Notes: a model not told the origin generated them from the sequence alone. DNA of 64,000 bases from Cymbidium sinense (GCA_021442155.1 CM038214.1:57506514-57570513), one strand, 5' to 3'; shown: positions 51,195-63,857, numbered from the stretch's first letter. A program made the numbers and translations.

Positions 51195-54100
51195 CCTAAA
51201 TAAAATAAAAACCTAAACCTAAAATAAACCTAAAAATAAAACCTAAAAAAAATGAAAAAATAAAACCTAAACCCTAAACTAAAAAAGAACTAAACCTAAA
51301 ATAAAAATAAAATAAAATAAACATAAACTTAAATTAAAATGAACTAACCTAAAATAAATAAAACCTAAACCTAAACCCTAAACTAAATAAGATAAAATAA
51401 ACAAAAAATAAACCTAAACCACAAAAAAAAAACATAAAACCTAAACCTAAAAAAAATAAAATAAAAACCTAAAAATATACTTAAAAATATAAAATAAAAA
51501 TAAAATTAAACTAAAAACTAAACAGAAACCTAAACCTGAAAAATAAATTAAATAAAAAAATCTAAACTAAAATAAATAAACCTAATAAATAAATTAAACT
51601 AAATAAAAATATGAAATAAACCTAAATAAACCTAAACCTATTGGTTTTTATTTAAAAACCTAAACCCTAAAAAAAACCTAAACACTAAACCTTAAATTAT
51701 AAACCCTAAACCATAAAACTAACCCTAAACCCTAAACCTACAACCATGAATCCTAAATCCTAAACCCTAAAAAACCCTAAACCCTAACCCTAAGCCCTAA
51801 ACCCTAAACAGTAAAACCCGAAACCCTAAACCCTAATCTAACCCTAAACCCTAAACCTTAAACCCTAAAAACCCTAAACCCTAAAGCATAAATCATAAAC
51901 CTTATACCCTAAACTAACCCTAAACCCTAAGCTAACCTTAAAACCTAAACCCTAAAGCTTAAATACTAAACCCTAAACCCTAAAATCCTAAACCCTAAAA
52001 ATTGAAAAACCTAAAATTAAACTAAATAAAACCTATTTAAATAAAACCTAAACCAAAATAAAATATAAGAATTAAAATAAAGTAAAAAACCTAAACTAAA
52101 ACTTAATCCTGAACCTAAAAAAAATAAGATAAAATAACAAAAATAAACTTAAATATATTAAATAAAAACCTAAATTAAGCTAAAAAATAAAGTAAACCTA
52201 TGAATAAAAAACATAAGTAAAATAAAAACTAAATGTAAAATTAAAGTAAAATAAACTTAAAATAAAATAATAACTAAATAAAAACCTTTACTTAAAAAAT
52301 AAACCTAAAAGTAAAACCTAAAAATAAATAAAAAATAAAACCTAAACCCTAAACTAAAAATAAAAATAACTCCTAAAATAAAAATAAAATAAACTGAAAC
52401 CAAAACTAAAGTAAACAAAACTAAAATAAATTAAACCTAAAATAAACTAAATAAACCTAAACTAAATAAATAATATAAACTAAAATAAACCTAAATTAAA
52501 ATCTAAAAATAAAATAAAATAAACTAAATAAAATCTAAATAAATAAAACCAAAATAAAATAAAATAAAAAATAAAATAAAAAATACACTAAAACTTAAAC
52601 CTAAACCTAAACATAAAAAAGAAAATAAACTAAAAATTAAAAATAAAACCTAAAATAAAAGAAAACAAACCTAAAATAAAAAAGAAAAACTAAATAAAAC
52701 CTAACCATTAAAAAATAAATAAAAAATAATAAATAATAAACTAAAAAAATCTAAACCTAAACCTAAACTAAGATAAACTATTCTACAATATAAAACCTAA
52801 ATCCAAACCTTAAATTGAAACCTAAAACTAAATAAATAAAATAAACTAAAATAAGCTCTAAATCCTAACTAAAAAATATAAAAAACATAAAACCTCAACC
52901 TAAAATTAAAATAAAATCTAAACCTAAACCTAAAAATAAAATATAAAACCTAAACCTACAAAAATAAAATAAAAATAAAACTAAGCTAAAAAATAAATCG
53001 AAACCTAAACCTACAAAATATACTAAAATAAATAAACCTAAAATAAATAAACTAAACTAAATAGAAATACAACTAAATATAAATAAAAATAAAAAATAAA
53101 TTAAATTAAAATAAATAAAAAATAAACTAAATAAACCTAAACCTACAAGTTTACTAAATTTGAAAAAAAATAAAAAATAAACAAATAAAAAAACACCAAA
53201 CCCTAAACCATAAATGCTAAACCTATATCCCTAAATCCTAAACCCTAAACCCTAAACCTAAAACCCTAAAATCCTAAACCCTAAACCCTAATCCCTAAAA
53301 TCAACAACCCTAAACCCTAAACTTAAAACCATAAACTCTAAACCCTAAACCCTAAACTCTAAATCCTAAAAACCTAAAAACCTAAACCTAAACTAAATAA
53401 AACCTAAGCATAAATAAAATAAAATTAAAACCTAAACTAAAACCTAAACCTAAACTAAAATGTAAACCTAAGCCAAAACCTAAAAATAAAATAAAATAAA
53501 AACTAAAAACTAAATTAAAATAAAATAAATAAAAACCTAAACTAAATAAAAAATTAAACTAAACCTAAAAATAAAAAACCTAAATAAAATAAAAACAAAT
53601 CATAAAATATAAATAAACCTAAACAAAAAATTAAATAATATAAAAACTAAACAAAAACCTAAACGTAAAAAAATAAACATAAAAGCAAAATAAAAATTAA
53701 AACCTAAACCCAAATCTAAAAAAACCTAAACCTAAAATAAATAAAATAAAATAAACCTAAACTAAAATGAACTAAACAAAATTAAATATAACCTAAACCT
53801 TAACTTAAAATAAACTAAACCTAAACCCTAAACTAAAACTAAATTTAAACCTAAACTTAAAAATAAAACCAAAAAATAAACCTAAAAGAAAAACCAAAAA
53901 CCTAAACCTAAAAAAATAAAATAAAAACCTAAACCTAAACCTAAAAATAAAAACTAAAACCTAAACCTAAAAAATAAAATAAAAATAAAACTAAACTTAA
54001 AAATAAACATAAACCTAAACATAAACAAAAAAAATAAATTAAATTTAAAATAAAAAATAAAATAAATAAACCTAAAATAAATAAAGATAAACTAAATAAA

Positions 54101-55563
54101 CTAAACTTACTGATAGTTTTTTTAAAAATCCTAAACCCTAAACCCTAAACCTTAACCCTAACCATAAAACTCTAAACAATAACCCCTAAAGCCTAAACCC
54201 TAAACCTTAACCCTAACCATAAAACCTTAATCCCTAAATCCTAAAGCCTAAACCCTAAACCCTAAGCCCGAAACCCTAAACTACCCCCAAGCTCTGAGCT
54301 AACCCTAAACCTTAAACCCTAAAAATCATAAACACTAAAGCCTAAACAATAAATGCTAAGCACTAAACCCTAACCTTAAACCATAAAGACTAAAACCCTA
54401 AACCTTAAAACCCTAAATCCTAAACCCTAAAGGCTATACCCAAAATCCTAAAAACCTAAAACCCTATACCAAAACTAAATAAAACCTAATATTAAAATAA
54501 ATGAAAAAACCTAAACCTAAATAAAATTAAAAAAATAAAAACATAAACTAAAACCAAAACCTAAACCTAAAAAGTATTATAAAAAAATAGAAAAGAAAAC
54601 TAAACTAAAATAAAGAAAATCTAAATTAAACTAAAAATAAAATAAACCTAATAATACGAAACCTCAATAAAATTAAAACTAAACATAAAATAAAAATAAG
54701 ATAAACTAAAATAAAATAAAATAATAAGTAAAAAAACCTAAAAATAAAACATAAAAATAAATCAAAAATAAAATCTAAACCCTAAACTAAAAAAAAACTA
54801 AACCTAAAATAGAAATAAAATAAAGAAAATAAAATAAACCTAAGCCTAAACAAAAATAAACTAAACTAAAATAAATAAAACTTAAACCTAAACCTAAACC
54901 TAAACTAAAAAAATAAAACCTAAAATAAAAATTGAAAACCTAAACCTAAAAAAATAAAATAAATTCCAAAACATAAAACTAAAAATAAAAAATAAAACTT
55001 AAGCCTAAATAATAAAATAAAAATACAACCCAACTAAAAAATAACCTAAACCAAAACCTAAACCTAGAAAAAAACTAAAATAAAAAACTTAAACTAAAAT
55101 AAATATACTTAAAATAAATGAACTAAACTAAATAAAAATTAAAAATAAACGTAACTAAAAAAAAGTCAACTAAAATAAATCAAAAATAAACTAAATAAAA
55201 CTAAACCTACTAGTTAACTTAATTTTTTTTTTAAAAAAACCCTAAACCCTAAATCCAAAATCATAAATTGTAAACCCTAAAACTAACACTAAATCTTAAA
55301 CCCTAAACCTACAACCCTAAAACCTAAACCATAAAAAGACCTAAACCCTAAGCTCTAAACCCTAAACCCTAATCCAAAACCCTAAGCCGTAATAGCATAA
55401 ACCCTAAAACCCTAAACCCAAAACCCAAAACCCTAAACCCTACACCCTAAACCCTAAACCCTAAACCCTAACCCTAAACTATAAACCCAAAACCCCAAGC
55501 CCTAAACATAAACCTAATGTAACTAAATAAATTAAAAAAATAAACCTAAACCTAAACCTTAAG
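51195..55563 (+). repeat. Telomere-like satellite, four units without GRP
   Basis: Resumes inside a TAAA-rich block right of the gag fragment. Markers at 51644 (ttggtttttattt), 53149, 54116 (gatagttttttt) and 55213 (tagttaacttaattt), all more degenerate than average. Block 52000-53140 has few CCTAAA words. CCCTAAA blocks follow each marker, and the GRP leader lies at about 55515. Confidence 0.85.
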
Positions 55564-56040
55564 AATGGGCAGAACCTTGACCATAGGAGCATCACCATCA
55601 ACTAGACTCAGTCTAGATCTGGTGGCGAAGGCGCCAGTTATAGTAATGGTGATGGGGGATCTAGAGGTGTTGGTGCATATGGAAGTGGTGGTCGGAGTAG
55701 AGGTGGTTATGGAGATGGGAAGAGTGACAGAGGTTATAGCCGTGGTGATGGCAGAGGGAGAGATCGGAGAAATGATGGTGGATCTCGCTACTCAAGAGGC
55801 TGGGGTGGTTCTGATGGGAACTGGAGAAACTGAAGAACGGATGATCCGATCTATTGCTTATGGAACAATGTCTTTATATTAGAGACAATTCTAGTTATCT
55901 AGGGTTTTTGATTTGCTCTATGCATGCTCATTTTTTATCTATGTTGTTCCTTGTGTCTTAGAAAACTTGGTGTGTTACTTGGTTAATGAAATCGAAAAGA
56001 ATAAATGTTGAATCTGAATTTGTTCTTTGTTTAAAAAAAA
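55564..56040 (+). pseudogene. GRP fragment, copy 13 (one premature stop)
   Basis: From 55564 to TGA at 55831-55833 the frame is continuous apart from one TAG at codon 14 (CAG to TAG). It reads NGQNLDHRSITIN, stop, TQSRSGGEGASYSNGDGG, GYGDGKSDRGYSRGDG, RDRRNDGGSRYSRG and WGGSDGNWRN, the canonical terminus. This is the best evidence for the ancestral tail. The 3' UTR is complete to an A-run. Confidence 0.88.
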
Positions 56041-56297
56041 CTAAAAACCTTAAACCTTAAACTAAAATTTGAACCCTTTACCTAAAACCTAAACCTTCAA
56101 CCTTAAATCATAAATCTTAAAAAACCCTAAGCACTAAATCCTAAACCCTAAACCCTAAACCCTAAACCCTAACCCTAAACTTTAATCCCTAAACCCCAAA
56201 CCCTAAACCTAAACTTAAAGTAATAAATAAATTAAAAAATAAGCCTAAACCCTAAAGTCTAATAAACCTAAACCTAAACGTAAACCTAAACCCTAAG
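56041..56297 (+). repeat. CCCTAAA block between GRP copies 13 and 14
   Basis: Short degenerate CCCTAAA stretch plus GRP leader (aaagtaataaataaattaaa). It has no TAAA-rich block or marker, making copies 13 and 14 the closest pair in the window (734 bp start to start). Confidence 0.88.
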
Positions 56298-56760
56298 AAT
56301 GGGTAGAACCTTGACGGTAGGAACATCATCGTCAATCAGGCTCAATCTAGATCTGGTGATGGAAGTGAAGGTGGAGGCGGAGATTATCACAGTGGTGTTG
56401 GGGGATCTGGAGGTGCTGGTGGATATGGAGGTTGTGGTCAGGGTAATGGTGGTTATGGAGGTGGGAGGAGCGATGGAGGTTACGCCCATGGTGGTGGCAG
56501 AGTGAGAGATCAGGGATATGATGGTGGCTTCCTCTACTCAAGAGGTCAGGATGGTTTTGATGGGAACTGGAGAAACCAAGAACAAACAACTGATCTATAC
56601 ATGGAATTGTGTCTTTATAGAGATGGTTCTAGTTATCGGTTTTTGATTTTCTCTCATATTTTAACTATGTCATTGCTTGTGTCCTAGAAAACTTGGTGTT
56701 TACTTGGTCGATGAAATTGAAAAGAAAAAATGTTGAATCTGAATTTTTTCTCTATTAAAA
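56298..56760 (+). pseudogene. GRP fragment, copy 14
   Basis: N-G-stop (TAG at codon 3), then open: NLDGRNIIVNQAQSRSG, GGGDYHSGVGGSGGAGGYGG, GYGGGRSDGGYAHGGG, RDQGYDGG, YSRGQDGFDGNWRN. The natural TGA is lost by a small indel and the frame runs on into 3' UTR. The 3' UTR is about 20 bases shorter than in other copies. Confidence 0.88.
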
Positions 56761-59180
56761 CAAACCATAAACCCTAAACTGTAAACTAAAACTTGAACCC
56801 TAGATTGAAAACCTAAACCCCAAACCCTAAATCCTAAACTCTAAACCCTAAACCCTAAACCCAAAACCCTAAACCCTAAAACCCTAAACCCTAAAACCTA
56901 AACCCTAAACACTAAACCCTAAATCCTAAACCCTAAACCCTAAACCCTAAACACTAAATGCTAAACTCGAAACCCTAAGCCCTAATCCCTAAACCTTAAT
57001 TAACCCTAAACCCTAAAAAGCTAAAAACCTAAATCTAAACTAAATAAGACATAAAAATAAAATAAATAAAAAAACCTAAACCAAAATAAAATAAAAAAAT
57101 AAAATTAAATGAAAACCTAAACCTAAACCTAAACCTAAAAAAGAAATTAAATAAAAATAAAACATAACTAACATAAAATAAATAAAACTAAATTAAAGTA
57201 AAAAATTTAAAACCTAAATAAATAGAAACTAAACCTAAAATAAAAATAAAATAAACCTAAAATCAAATAAAATAAAACTAAATAAAATCTAAACATAAAA
57301 ATAAAACCAAAAAAAATAAAAAGTAAAACCTAAACCCTAAACTAAACAAAACCTAAATATAAAATAAAAATAAAATAAATTAAACTAAAATAAATAAAAC
57401 CTAAACCTAAACCTAAACTAAAAAATAAAACCAAAAACAAACCTAAAATAAAAACCTAAAACCTAAACCTAAAAAAATAAAATAAAAACCTAAACCTAAA
57501 CCTAAAAATAAAAAATAAAAATTAAACTTAAAAATAAAATAAAAGTATAACTAAACTAAAAAATAAACATAAACCTAAAAAATAAACTAAAATAAAACCT
57601 AAAGTAAAATAAATAAACTAAACATAATAAAATAAAAAATAAATTGAAATAAAAAGTAAAATAAATTAAAATTAAAAAATAAACTAAATAAACCTAAACC
57701 TACTAGTTGACTTAATTTAAAAAGAAATTAAAAAGTAAATAATATTAAAAAAAATTAAAATAAAAAATCCTAACCCTAAACCAAAAACCTTAAACCTTAA
57801 AACCCTAAATCATAAACCTTAAATCCTAAAGCCTAAACCCTAAACCTTAAACCCTAAAACCTAAAACCCAAATCCCTAAACTTACAACCCTAAACCCTAA
57901 ATGCCAAAACCTACAACCCTAAACCCTGTAAACCTAAAAACCTAAAAACTTAAACTTAATCTAAATAAAACCTAAAAATAAAATAAATATAAAAACATAA
58001 ACCTAAACAAAATAAACAATAAAATAAAATAAAATCCTAAACTAAAACCTAAACCTAAATGTAAAAATAAAATAAAATAAAAAATAAAAACTAAACAAAA
58101 TGCTAAACTAAACTATAAAATAAAATAAACCCAAAAATAAAAAACTTAAATAAACCAAAAACTAAATGTAAAATAAAAATAAAATAAACTTTAATTAAAA
58201 TAAAATAAAAATAAAATATTAACCTAAACAAAAAAATAAACCTAAAAATAAAACTTAAAAATAATTAATAAATAAAACCTACACCCTAAACCTAAAAGAA
58301 ACAAATTAAAATAAACATAAACTTAAACTAAAATAAACTAAAATAAAATAAATAAAACCTAAAATAAACTAAACTTAAACCCTAAACTAAATAAAATAAA
58401 ATAAACTAACAATAAACCAAAACCTAAACTAAAAAATAAAACCTAAAAATAAACCTAAAATATAACTCTAAAATGTAATCTAAAAAATTAAATTAATTAA
58501 AATCTAAACCTAAACCTAAGAATAAAAAATAAAACCTAAACCATAAAAATAAAATAAAAATAAAACTAAGCTAAAAAATAAGCATATACCTAAGCCTAAA
58601 CCTAAAAAATAAGCTAAATTAAAAAAATCTAAACTAAAATAAATAAACTAAACTAAATTAAAATAAAAAATAAACCTAAATAAAAATAAAAAATAAAATA
58701 AACTAAAATAAATAAAAGATAAACTAAGTAAACCTAAGCCTACCGGTTTACTTAATTTAAAAAAAAAACCCTAAATCTAAAACCTTAAACCATGAACCCT
58801 AAATCCTAAACCCTAAACGATAAAACTAACTTTAAATCCTAAACCCTTAACCGATAACCCTAAACCTGAAAAACCCTAAACCCCATAAAACCCTAAGCCT
58901 TAAACCCTAAACCGTAAATCATGAACCCTCGAAACCCTAAACTCTAAAGCCTATACACTAAACCCTAAAACCTAAACACTAAATCCTAAACCCTAAAGCC
59001 CTAAACCTTAAATCCCTAAACCCTAAACCCTAAAATCCTAAAACCCTAAACCCTAAACTCTAAACCCTAAACCCTAAACCCTAAACCCTAAACCCTAACC
59101 CTAAACCTAAATCTAAATTGACTAAATAAATTAAATAATAAACTTAAACCCTAAACTTTGAACTAAACCTAAACCCTAAC
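56761..59180 (+). repeat. Telomere-like satellite, two units
   Basis: CCCTAAA block (to about 57010), TAAA-rich block, marker at 57706 (tagttgacttaattt), CCCTAAA, TAAA-rich block, marker at 58746 (ccggtttacttaattt), CCCTAAA with four perfect consecutive units at 59065-59092, and the GRP leader (actaaataaattaaataata). Confidence 0.85.
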
Positions 59181-59669
59181 AATGGGAAAAACCTTGAAGG
59201 CAGGAACATCATTTTCAACTAAACACAATCTAGATCTGGCGGTGGAGGTGAAGGTGGGGGCAGCGGTTATCCCATTGGTGGTGGGGGATCTGGAGGTGCT
59301 GGTGGATATGAAGGTGGTGGTCAGACTAGTGGCAGTTATGGTGGTGGGAGGAGCCATATAGGTTACATCTATGGTGGTGGCCGAGGAAGACATCAAGGAT
59401 ATGATGGCGGATAGCAGGATTCGAGAGGCAGGGGTGGTTCTGATTGGAACTAGAGAAACTAAAGAATGACCATTCTGATCTACTAGTAATGGAACAGTGT
59501 CTTCTTAGTAGAGACGGTTCTACTAATCTGGGGTTTTTGATTTGCTCTATGGGTGCTCAGTTTTTATCTATGTTGTCGCTTGTGTCTTTAAAAACTTAGG
59601 TTATTACTTGGTTGATAAAATTGAAAAGAAGAAATGTTGAATTAGAATTTGTTCTCTGCTAAAAAAAAA
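59181..59669 (+). pseudogene. GRP fragment, copy 15
   Basis: N-G-K-N-L-E-G-R-N-I-I-F-N-stop (TAA at codon 14), then TQSRSGGGGEGGGSGYPIGG, a complete Gly-rich tail in the same frame, TAG where the ancestral text has a Ser codon (GG-stop-QDSRGRGG), and TAG plus TAA at the end. No frameshift is seen; all defects are point changes. The 3' UTR is complete. Confidence 0.86.
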
Positions 59670-62088
59670 CCTTAAACCCTAAACTCTAAACCTTAAACCC
59701 TAAACCATAAACTAAAACTCAAACCCTAAACCTAAAACATAAACCCTAAACCTTAAACCCTAAACTATAAACCTTAAACCTTAAAACCCTAAACCCTAAA
59801 CCCTAACCCCTAAAACCTAAACCCTAAACACAAAACCCTAAACCCTAAACCCTAAACCCTAAACCCTAAACCATAAACCCTAAACTCGAAACCCTTAACC
59901 ATAAACGCTAAACCCTAAACCCTAAAAAGCTAAAATCCTCTACCTAAACTAAATAATACCTAAAAATAAAATAAATGAAAAAACCTAAATAGAAATAAAA
60001 TAAAAAAGTAAAGAGAAATAAAAACCTAAACTAAAACCTAGAAAGAAAATAAAATAAAAAATAAAAATAAAACAAAAATAAAATAAATAAAATCCTATAC
60101 TAATGTAAAAAAAATAAAAGATCTAAATAAATAAAAACTATACCTAAAATAAAAATAAAATAAACCTAAAATAAAATTAAACAAAAAATCTAAACCTAAA
60201 AATAAACTTAAAATAAAACCTAAATAAAATAAAAAAAAAAAAAAAAACAAAAAACCCTAAAAAAAAAACCTAAAACCTAAAATAAAAATATAATAAACCT
60301 AAACCTAAACTAAAACAAAACTAAACTAAAATAAAGAAAATCTAAACCTAAACATAAAATAAACTAATCTTAAACCTAAACCTAAACCCTAAATAAAATT
60401 AAATAAACTAAAAATAAACCTAAAATTAAACCAAAAAAAACATAAAAATAAACCTAAAAGCAAAACCTAAAACCTAAACCTAAAAAAATATAATAAAAAC
60501 CTAAATCTAAACCTTAAAATAAAAAAAATAGAACTTTAACTTAAAATATCAAATAAAAATAAAAATAAACTAAAAAATAAACCTACACCTAAACCTAAAC
60601 CTAAAAAATAAATAAAAATAAAAATCCTAAACTGAAATAAATAAACCTAAAATAAATAAACTAAACTAAATAAATATAAAAATGAACCTAAATAAAAGAT
60701 AAAATAAATTAAAATTAAAATAAACTAAATACACCTAAGCCTACTGGTTTACTTAATTTAAAAAAATAATAAATTTAAAAAATTAAAAAAATTTTAAAAA
60801 AACCTTAGCCCTAAATCTTAAACTTACAACCCTAAACCCTGAACCCTAAACCTTAAAACCCTAAACCCTAAACCCTTAAATCCAAATCCTTAAACCTACA
60901 ACCTTAAACCCTAAACCCTATAAACCTAAAAGCCTAAAAACCTAAACTTAGTCTAAATAAAACTTAAAAATAAAATATATATAAAACCCTAAACCTAAAT
61001 AAAATAAAATAAAAACCTAAACTAAAACCTAAACCTAAACTTAAACCTAAACCTAAATGTAAAAATAAAATAAAATAAAAAATAAAAACTAAACTAAAAT
61101 AAAATAAACAAAAAGCTACAATAAATTGAAAATTAAAATAAACCTAAGAATAAAAAAACCTAAATAAAATAAAAACTAAATGTACAATTAAAATAAAATA
61201 AATTGAAAATAAAATAAAATAAAAATAAAATAATAACTTAAACTAAAAGGTAAACCTAAAAATAAAACCTAAAAACAAATAAAAAATAAAACCTAAGCAC
61301 TAAACCTAAAATAAACAATATAAAATAAACTAAAATAAATTAAATAAATCCTAAACCTAAACCTAAAATAAACTAAACCTAAATCCTAAACTAAATATAA
61401 TAAAATAAACTAAAAGTAAACCTAAACCTAAACAAAATAATAAAACCTAAAAATAAACCTAAAATAAAAATCTAAAACTTGATCAAAAATAAATAAATTA
61501 ATTAAAATCTAAACCAAAACCTAAGAATAAAAAATAAAACCTAAACTTAAAAAATAAAATAAAAATAAAACTAAACTAACTAAATAATAAGCATAAACCT
61601 AAGCCTAAGCCAAAAAAAATAAACTAAAATAAAAAATCTAAACTAAAATAGATAAACCTAAAATAAATAAACTAAATTAAATAAAAATAAAAAATAAACT
61701 AAAATAAAAAAAAAAACTAAATTAACCTAACCCTACCTATTTACTTAATTTAAAAAAAAAACCCTAAACCCTAAACCCTAAACCTACAACCCTAAATCTA
61801 TACAACCCTAAACCCTAAATGCTAAACCTTATAAAACCCTATACCCTATACCCTAAACCATAAACCCTAAAGCCTAAAACCCTAAAACCTAACCCTAAAT
61901 CCTAAACCCTAAAGCCTTAAACCCTAAATCCATAAACCCTAAACCCTAACCCTAAACCCTAAAACCTTGAAAGCATAAACCCTAAACCTTAAACCCTAAA
62001 CCCTAACCTTAAATAACAAACCTTAAACCCAAATCTAAAGTAACTAAATAAATTAAATAATAAACCTAAACCCTAAACCCTAAACCCT
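59670..62088 (+). repeat. Telomere-like satellite, two units
   Basis: CCCTAAA block (to about 59930), TAAA-rich block with an A-run at about 60232-60247, marker at 60747, CCCTAAA, TAAA-rich block, marker at 61739 (ctatttacttaattt), CCCTAAA block and GRP leader (aaagtaactaaataaattaa). Confidence 0.85.
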
Positions 62089-62555
62089 ATGAATGGGCAG
62101 AACTTTGAGGGAAGGAACATCATCATCAACTATGCTCAATCTAGATTTGGCAATGGAGGCAAAGGTGGGGGCGGTAGTTATCGCAGTGGTGGCGGTGGAT
62201 CTGGAGGTGGTGGTCAGAGCAATGGTGGTTATGATCATGGGAGAAGCGATGTAGGTTACATCTGTGGTGGTAGCAGAGGGAGAGATCGGAGATATGATGG
62301 TGGATCCCGCTACTCGAGAGGCAGGGGTGGTTCTGATGGAAACTGAAGAAATTGAAGAATGACCATTGTGATCTACTACTTATGGAATTATGCCTTTACA
62401 GTAAAGATGGTTCTAGTTATCTAGGGATTTTTATTTATCCGTGCCCTTTCTTTATCTATGTCGTTGCTTGTGTCTTAGAAAACTTGGTGTGTTACATGGT
62501 TGATGAAATCAAAAAGAAGAAATGCTGAATTTTAATTTATTCTCTAGTAAAAAAC
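62089..62555 (+). pseudogene. GRP fragment, copy 16, with intact 85-codon frame
   Basis: This is the only copy with ATG before the N-G-Q codons (ccctATGAAT; others have ccctaaGAAT). The frame 62089-62346 is open for 85 codons: MNGQNFEGRNIIINYAQSRF, then GGKGGGGSYRSGGGGSGG, DHGRSDVGYICGG, YDGGSRYSRGRGGSDGN and TGA. The stop replaces the ancestral TGG, losing the last three residues (WRN). It lacks the first part of the RRM, so it could not form a complete RNA-binding fold. No promoter is recognised in the CCCTAAA leader. I treat it as a pseudogene although translation cannot be excluded. The 3' UTR is complete to an A-run. Confidence 0.8.
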
Positions 62556-63857
62556 AAAAAACTAAAAACCCAAAACTAAAACTTGAACCCTAGACTTAAA
62601 ACCTAAACCCTAAACCCTAAAAATCCTAAACCCTAAACCCTAAAAATCCTAAACCCTAAACCCTAAACCCTAAACCCTAAAACACTAAACCCTTAACTCT
62701 GAACCCTAAACCCTAAACACTAAAAAGCTAAAAACCTAAATCTAAACCTAAACCAAAATAAAATAAATAAAAAACCTAAACCAAAATAAAATAAAAACCT
62801 AAACTAAAACCTAAACCTAAACCTAAACCTAAACTTACAAAGGAAATAAAATAATAAATAAAAACCTAAATAAAATAATAACTAAACCTCAAATTAAAAT
62901 AAAATAAACCTTAGATAGAATAAAATAAAAACTACATAAAAATCTAAACATAAAAAATAAACCTAAAAATAAAACCTAAAAATAAATAAAAAATAAAACC
63001 TAAACCCTAAACTAAAAAAAACTAAACTTAAAATAAAAATAAAATAAACAAACTTATGTAAACCTAAACCTAAATAAAAATAAACTAATCTAAAATAAAT
63101 AAAACTTAAACCTAAGCCAAAAAATAAACTAAACCTAAACCTAAACATAAACTAAATAAAATAAAATAAACTAAAAATAAACCTAAAGTTAAACTAAAAA
63201 ATTAAACCTAAAAATAAACCTAAAATAAAAACCTAAAACTATAACCTAAAAAAATAAAATAAAAAGCTAAACCTGAACCTAAAAATAAAAAATAAAACCT
63301 AAACCTAAAAAAAACTCAACTTAAAAATAAACCTAAACCTAAAAATAAACTAAAATAAATAAACATAAAATAAATAAACTAAACAAAATTAAAAAATAAA
63401 CTTAAATAAATATTAAAAATAAAATAAACTCGAATAAATAAAAAATAAACTAAACTAATTAAATAAACCTAAACCTATCGGTTTACTTAATTTAAAAGAA
63501 AAACCCTAAACCCTAAATCCTAAACCCTAAACCTTAAACCTACAACCCTGAACCTATAACCCTAAACCCCAAACCCTAAAATCCCTAAAGCCAAAATCCA
63601 AAACCCAAAACCCAAAACCTAAAACCCTTAAACACTAAAGCCCTAAACCCTAAACTATAAACCATAAACCCTAAACCCTAAACCCTAAACTCTAAACCCT
63701 AAAATCCTAAACCCTAAACACTAAACCCTAAAACCTACAACCCTAAACCCTAAACCCCAAACCCTAGATCCTAAACTATCCGTAAATCCTAAACTAACCC
63801 TAAACCCTAAACCCTAAATACTAATCCCTAATCCCTAAACTAACATTAAACCCTAAG
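62556..63857 (+). repeat. Telomere-like satellite between GRP copies 16 and 17
   Basis: CCCTAAA block with four perfect units at 62654-62681, TAAA-rich block from about 62725, marker at 63481 (atcggtttacttaattt), then a CCCTAAA block of about 350 bp. The usual leader is absent before copy 17. The - strand open frame 62963-63148 is compositional. Confidence 0.85.
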
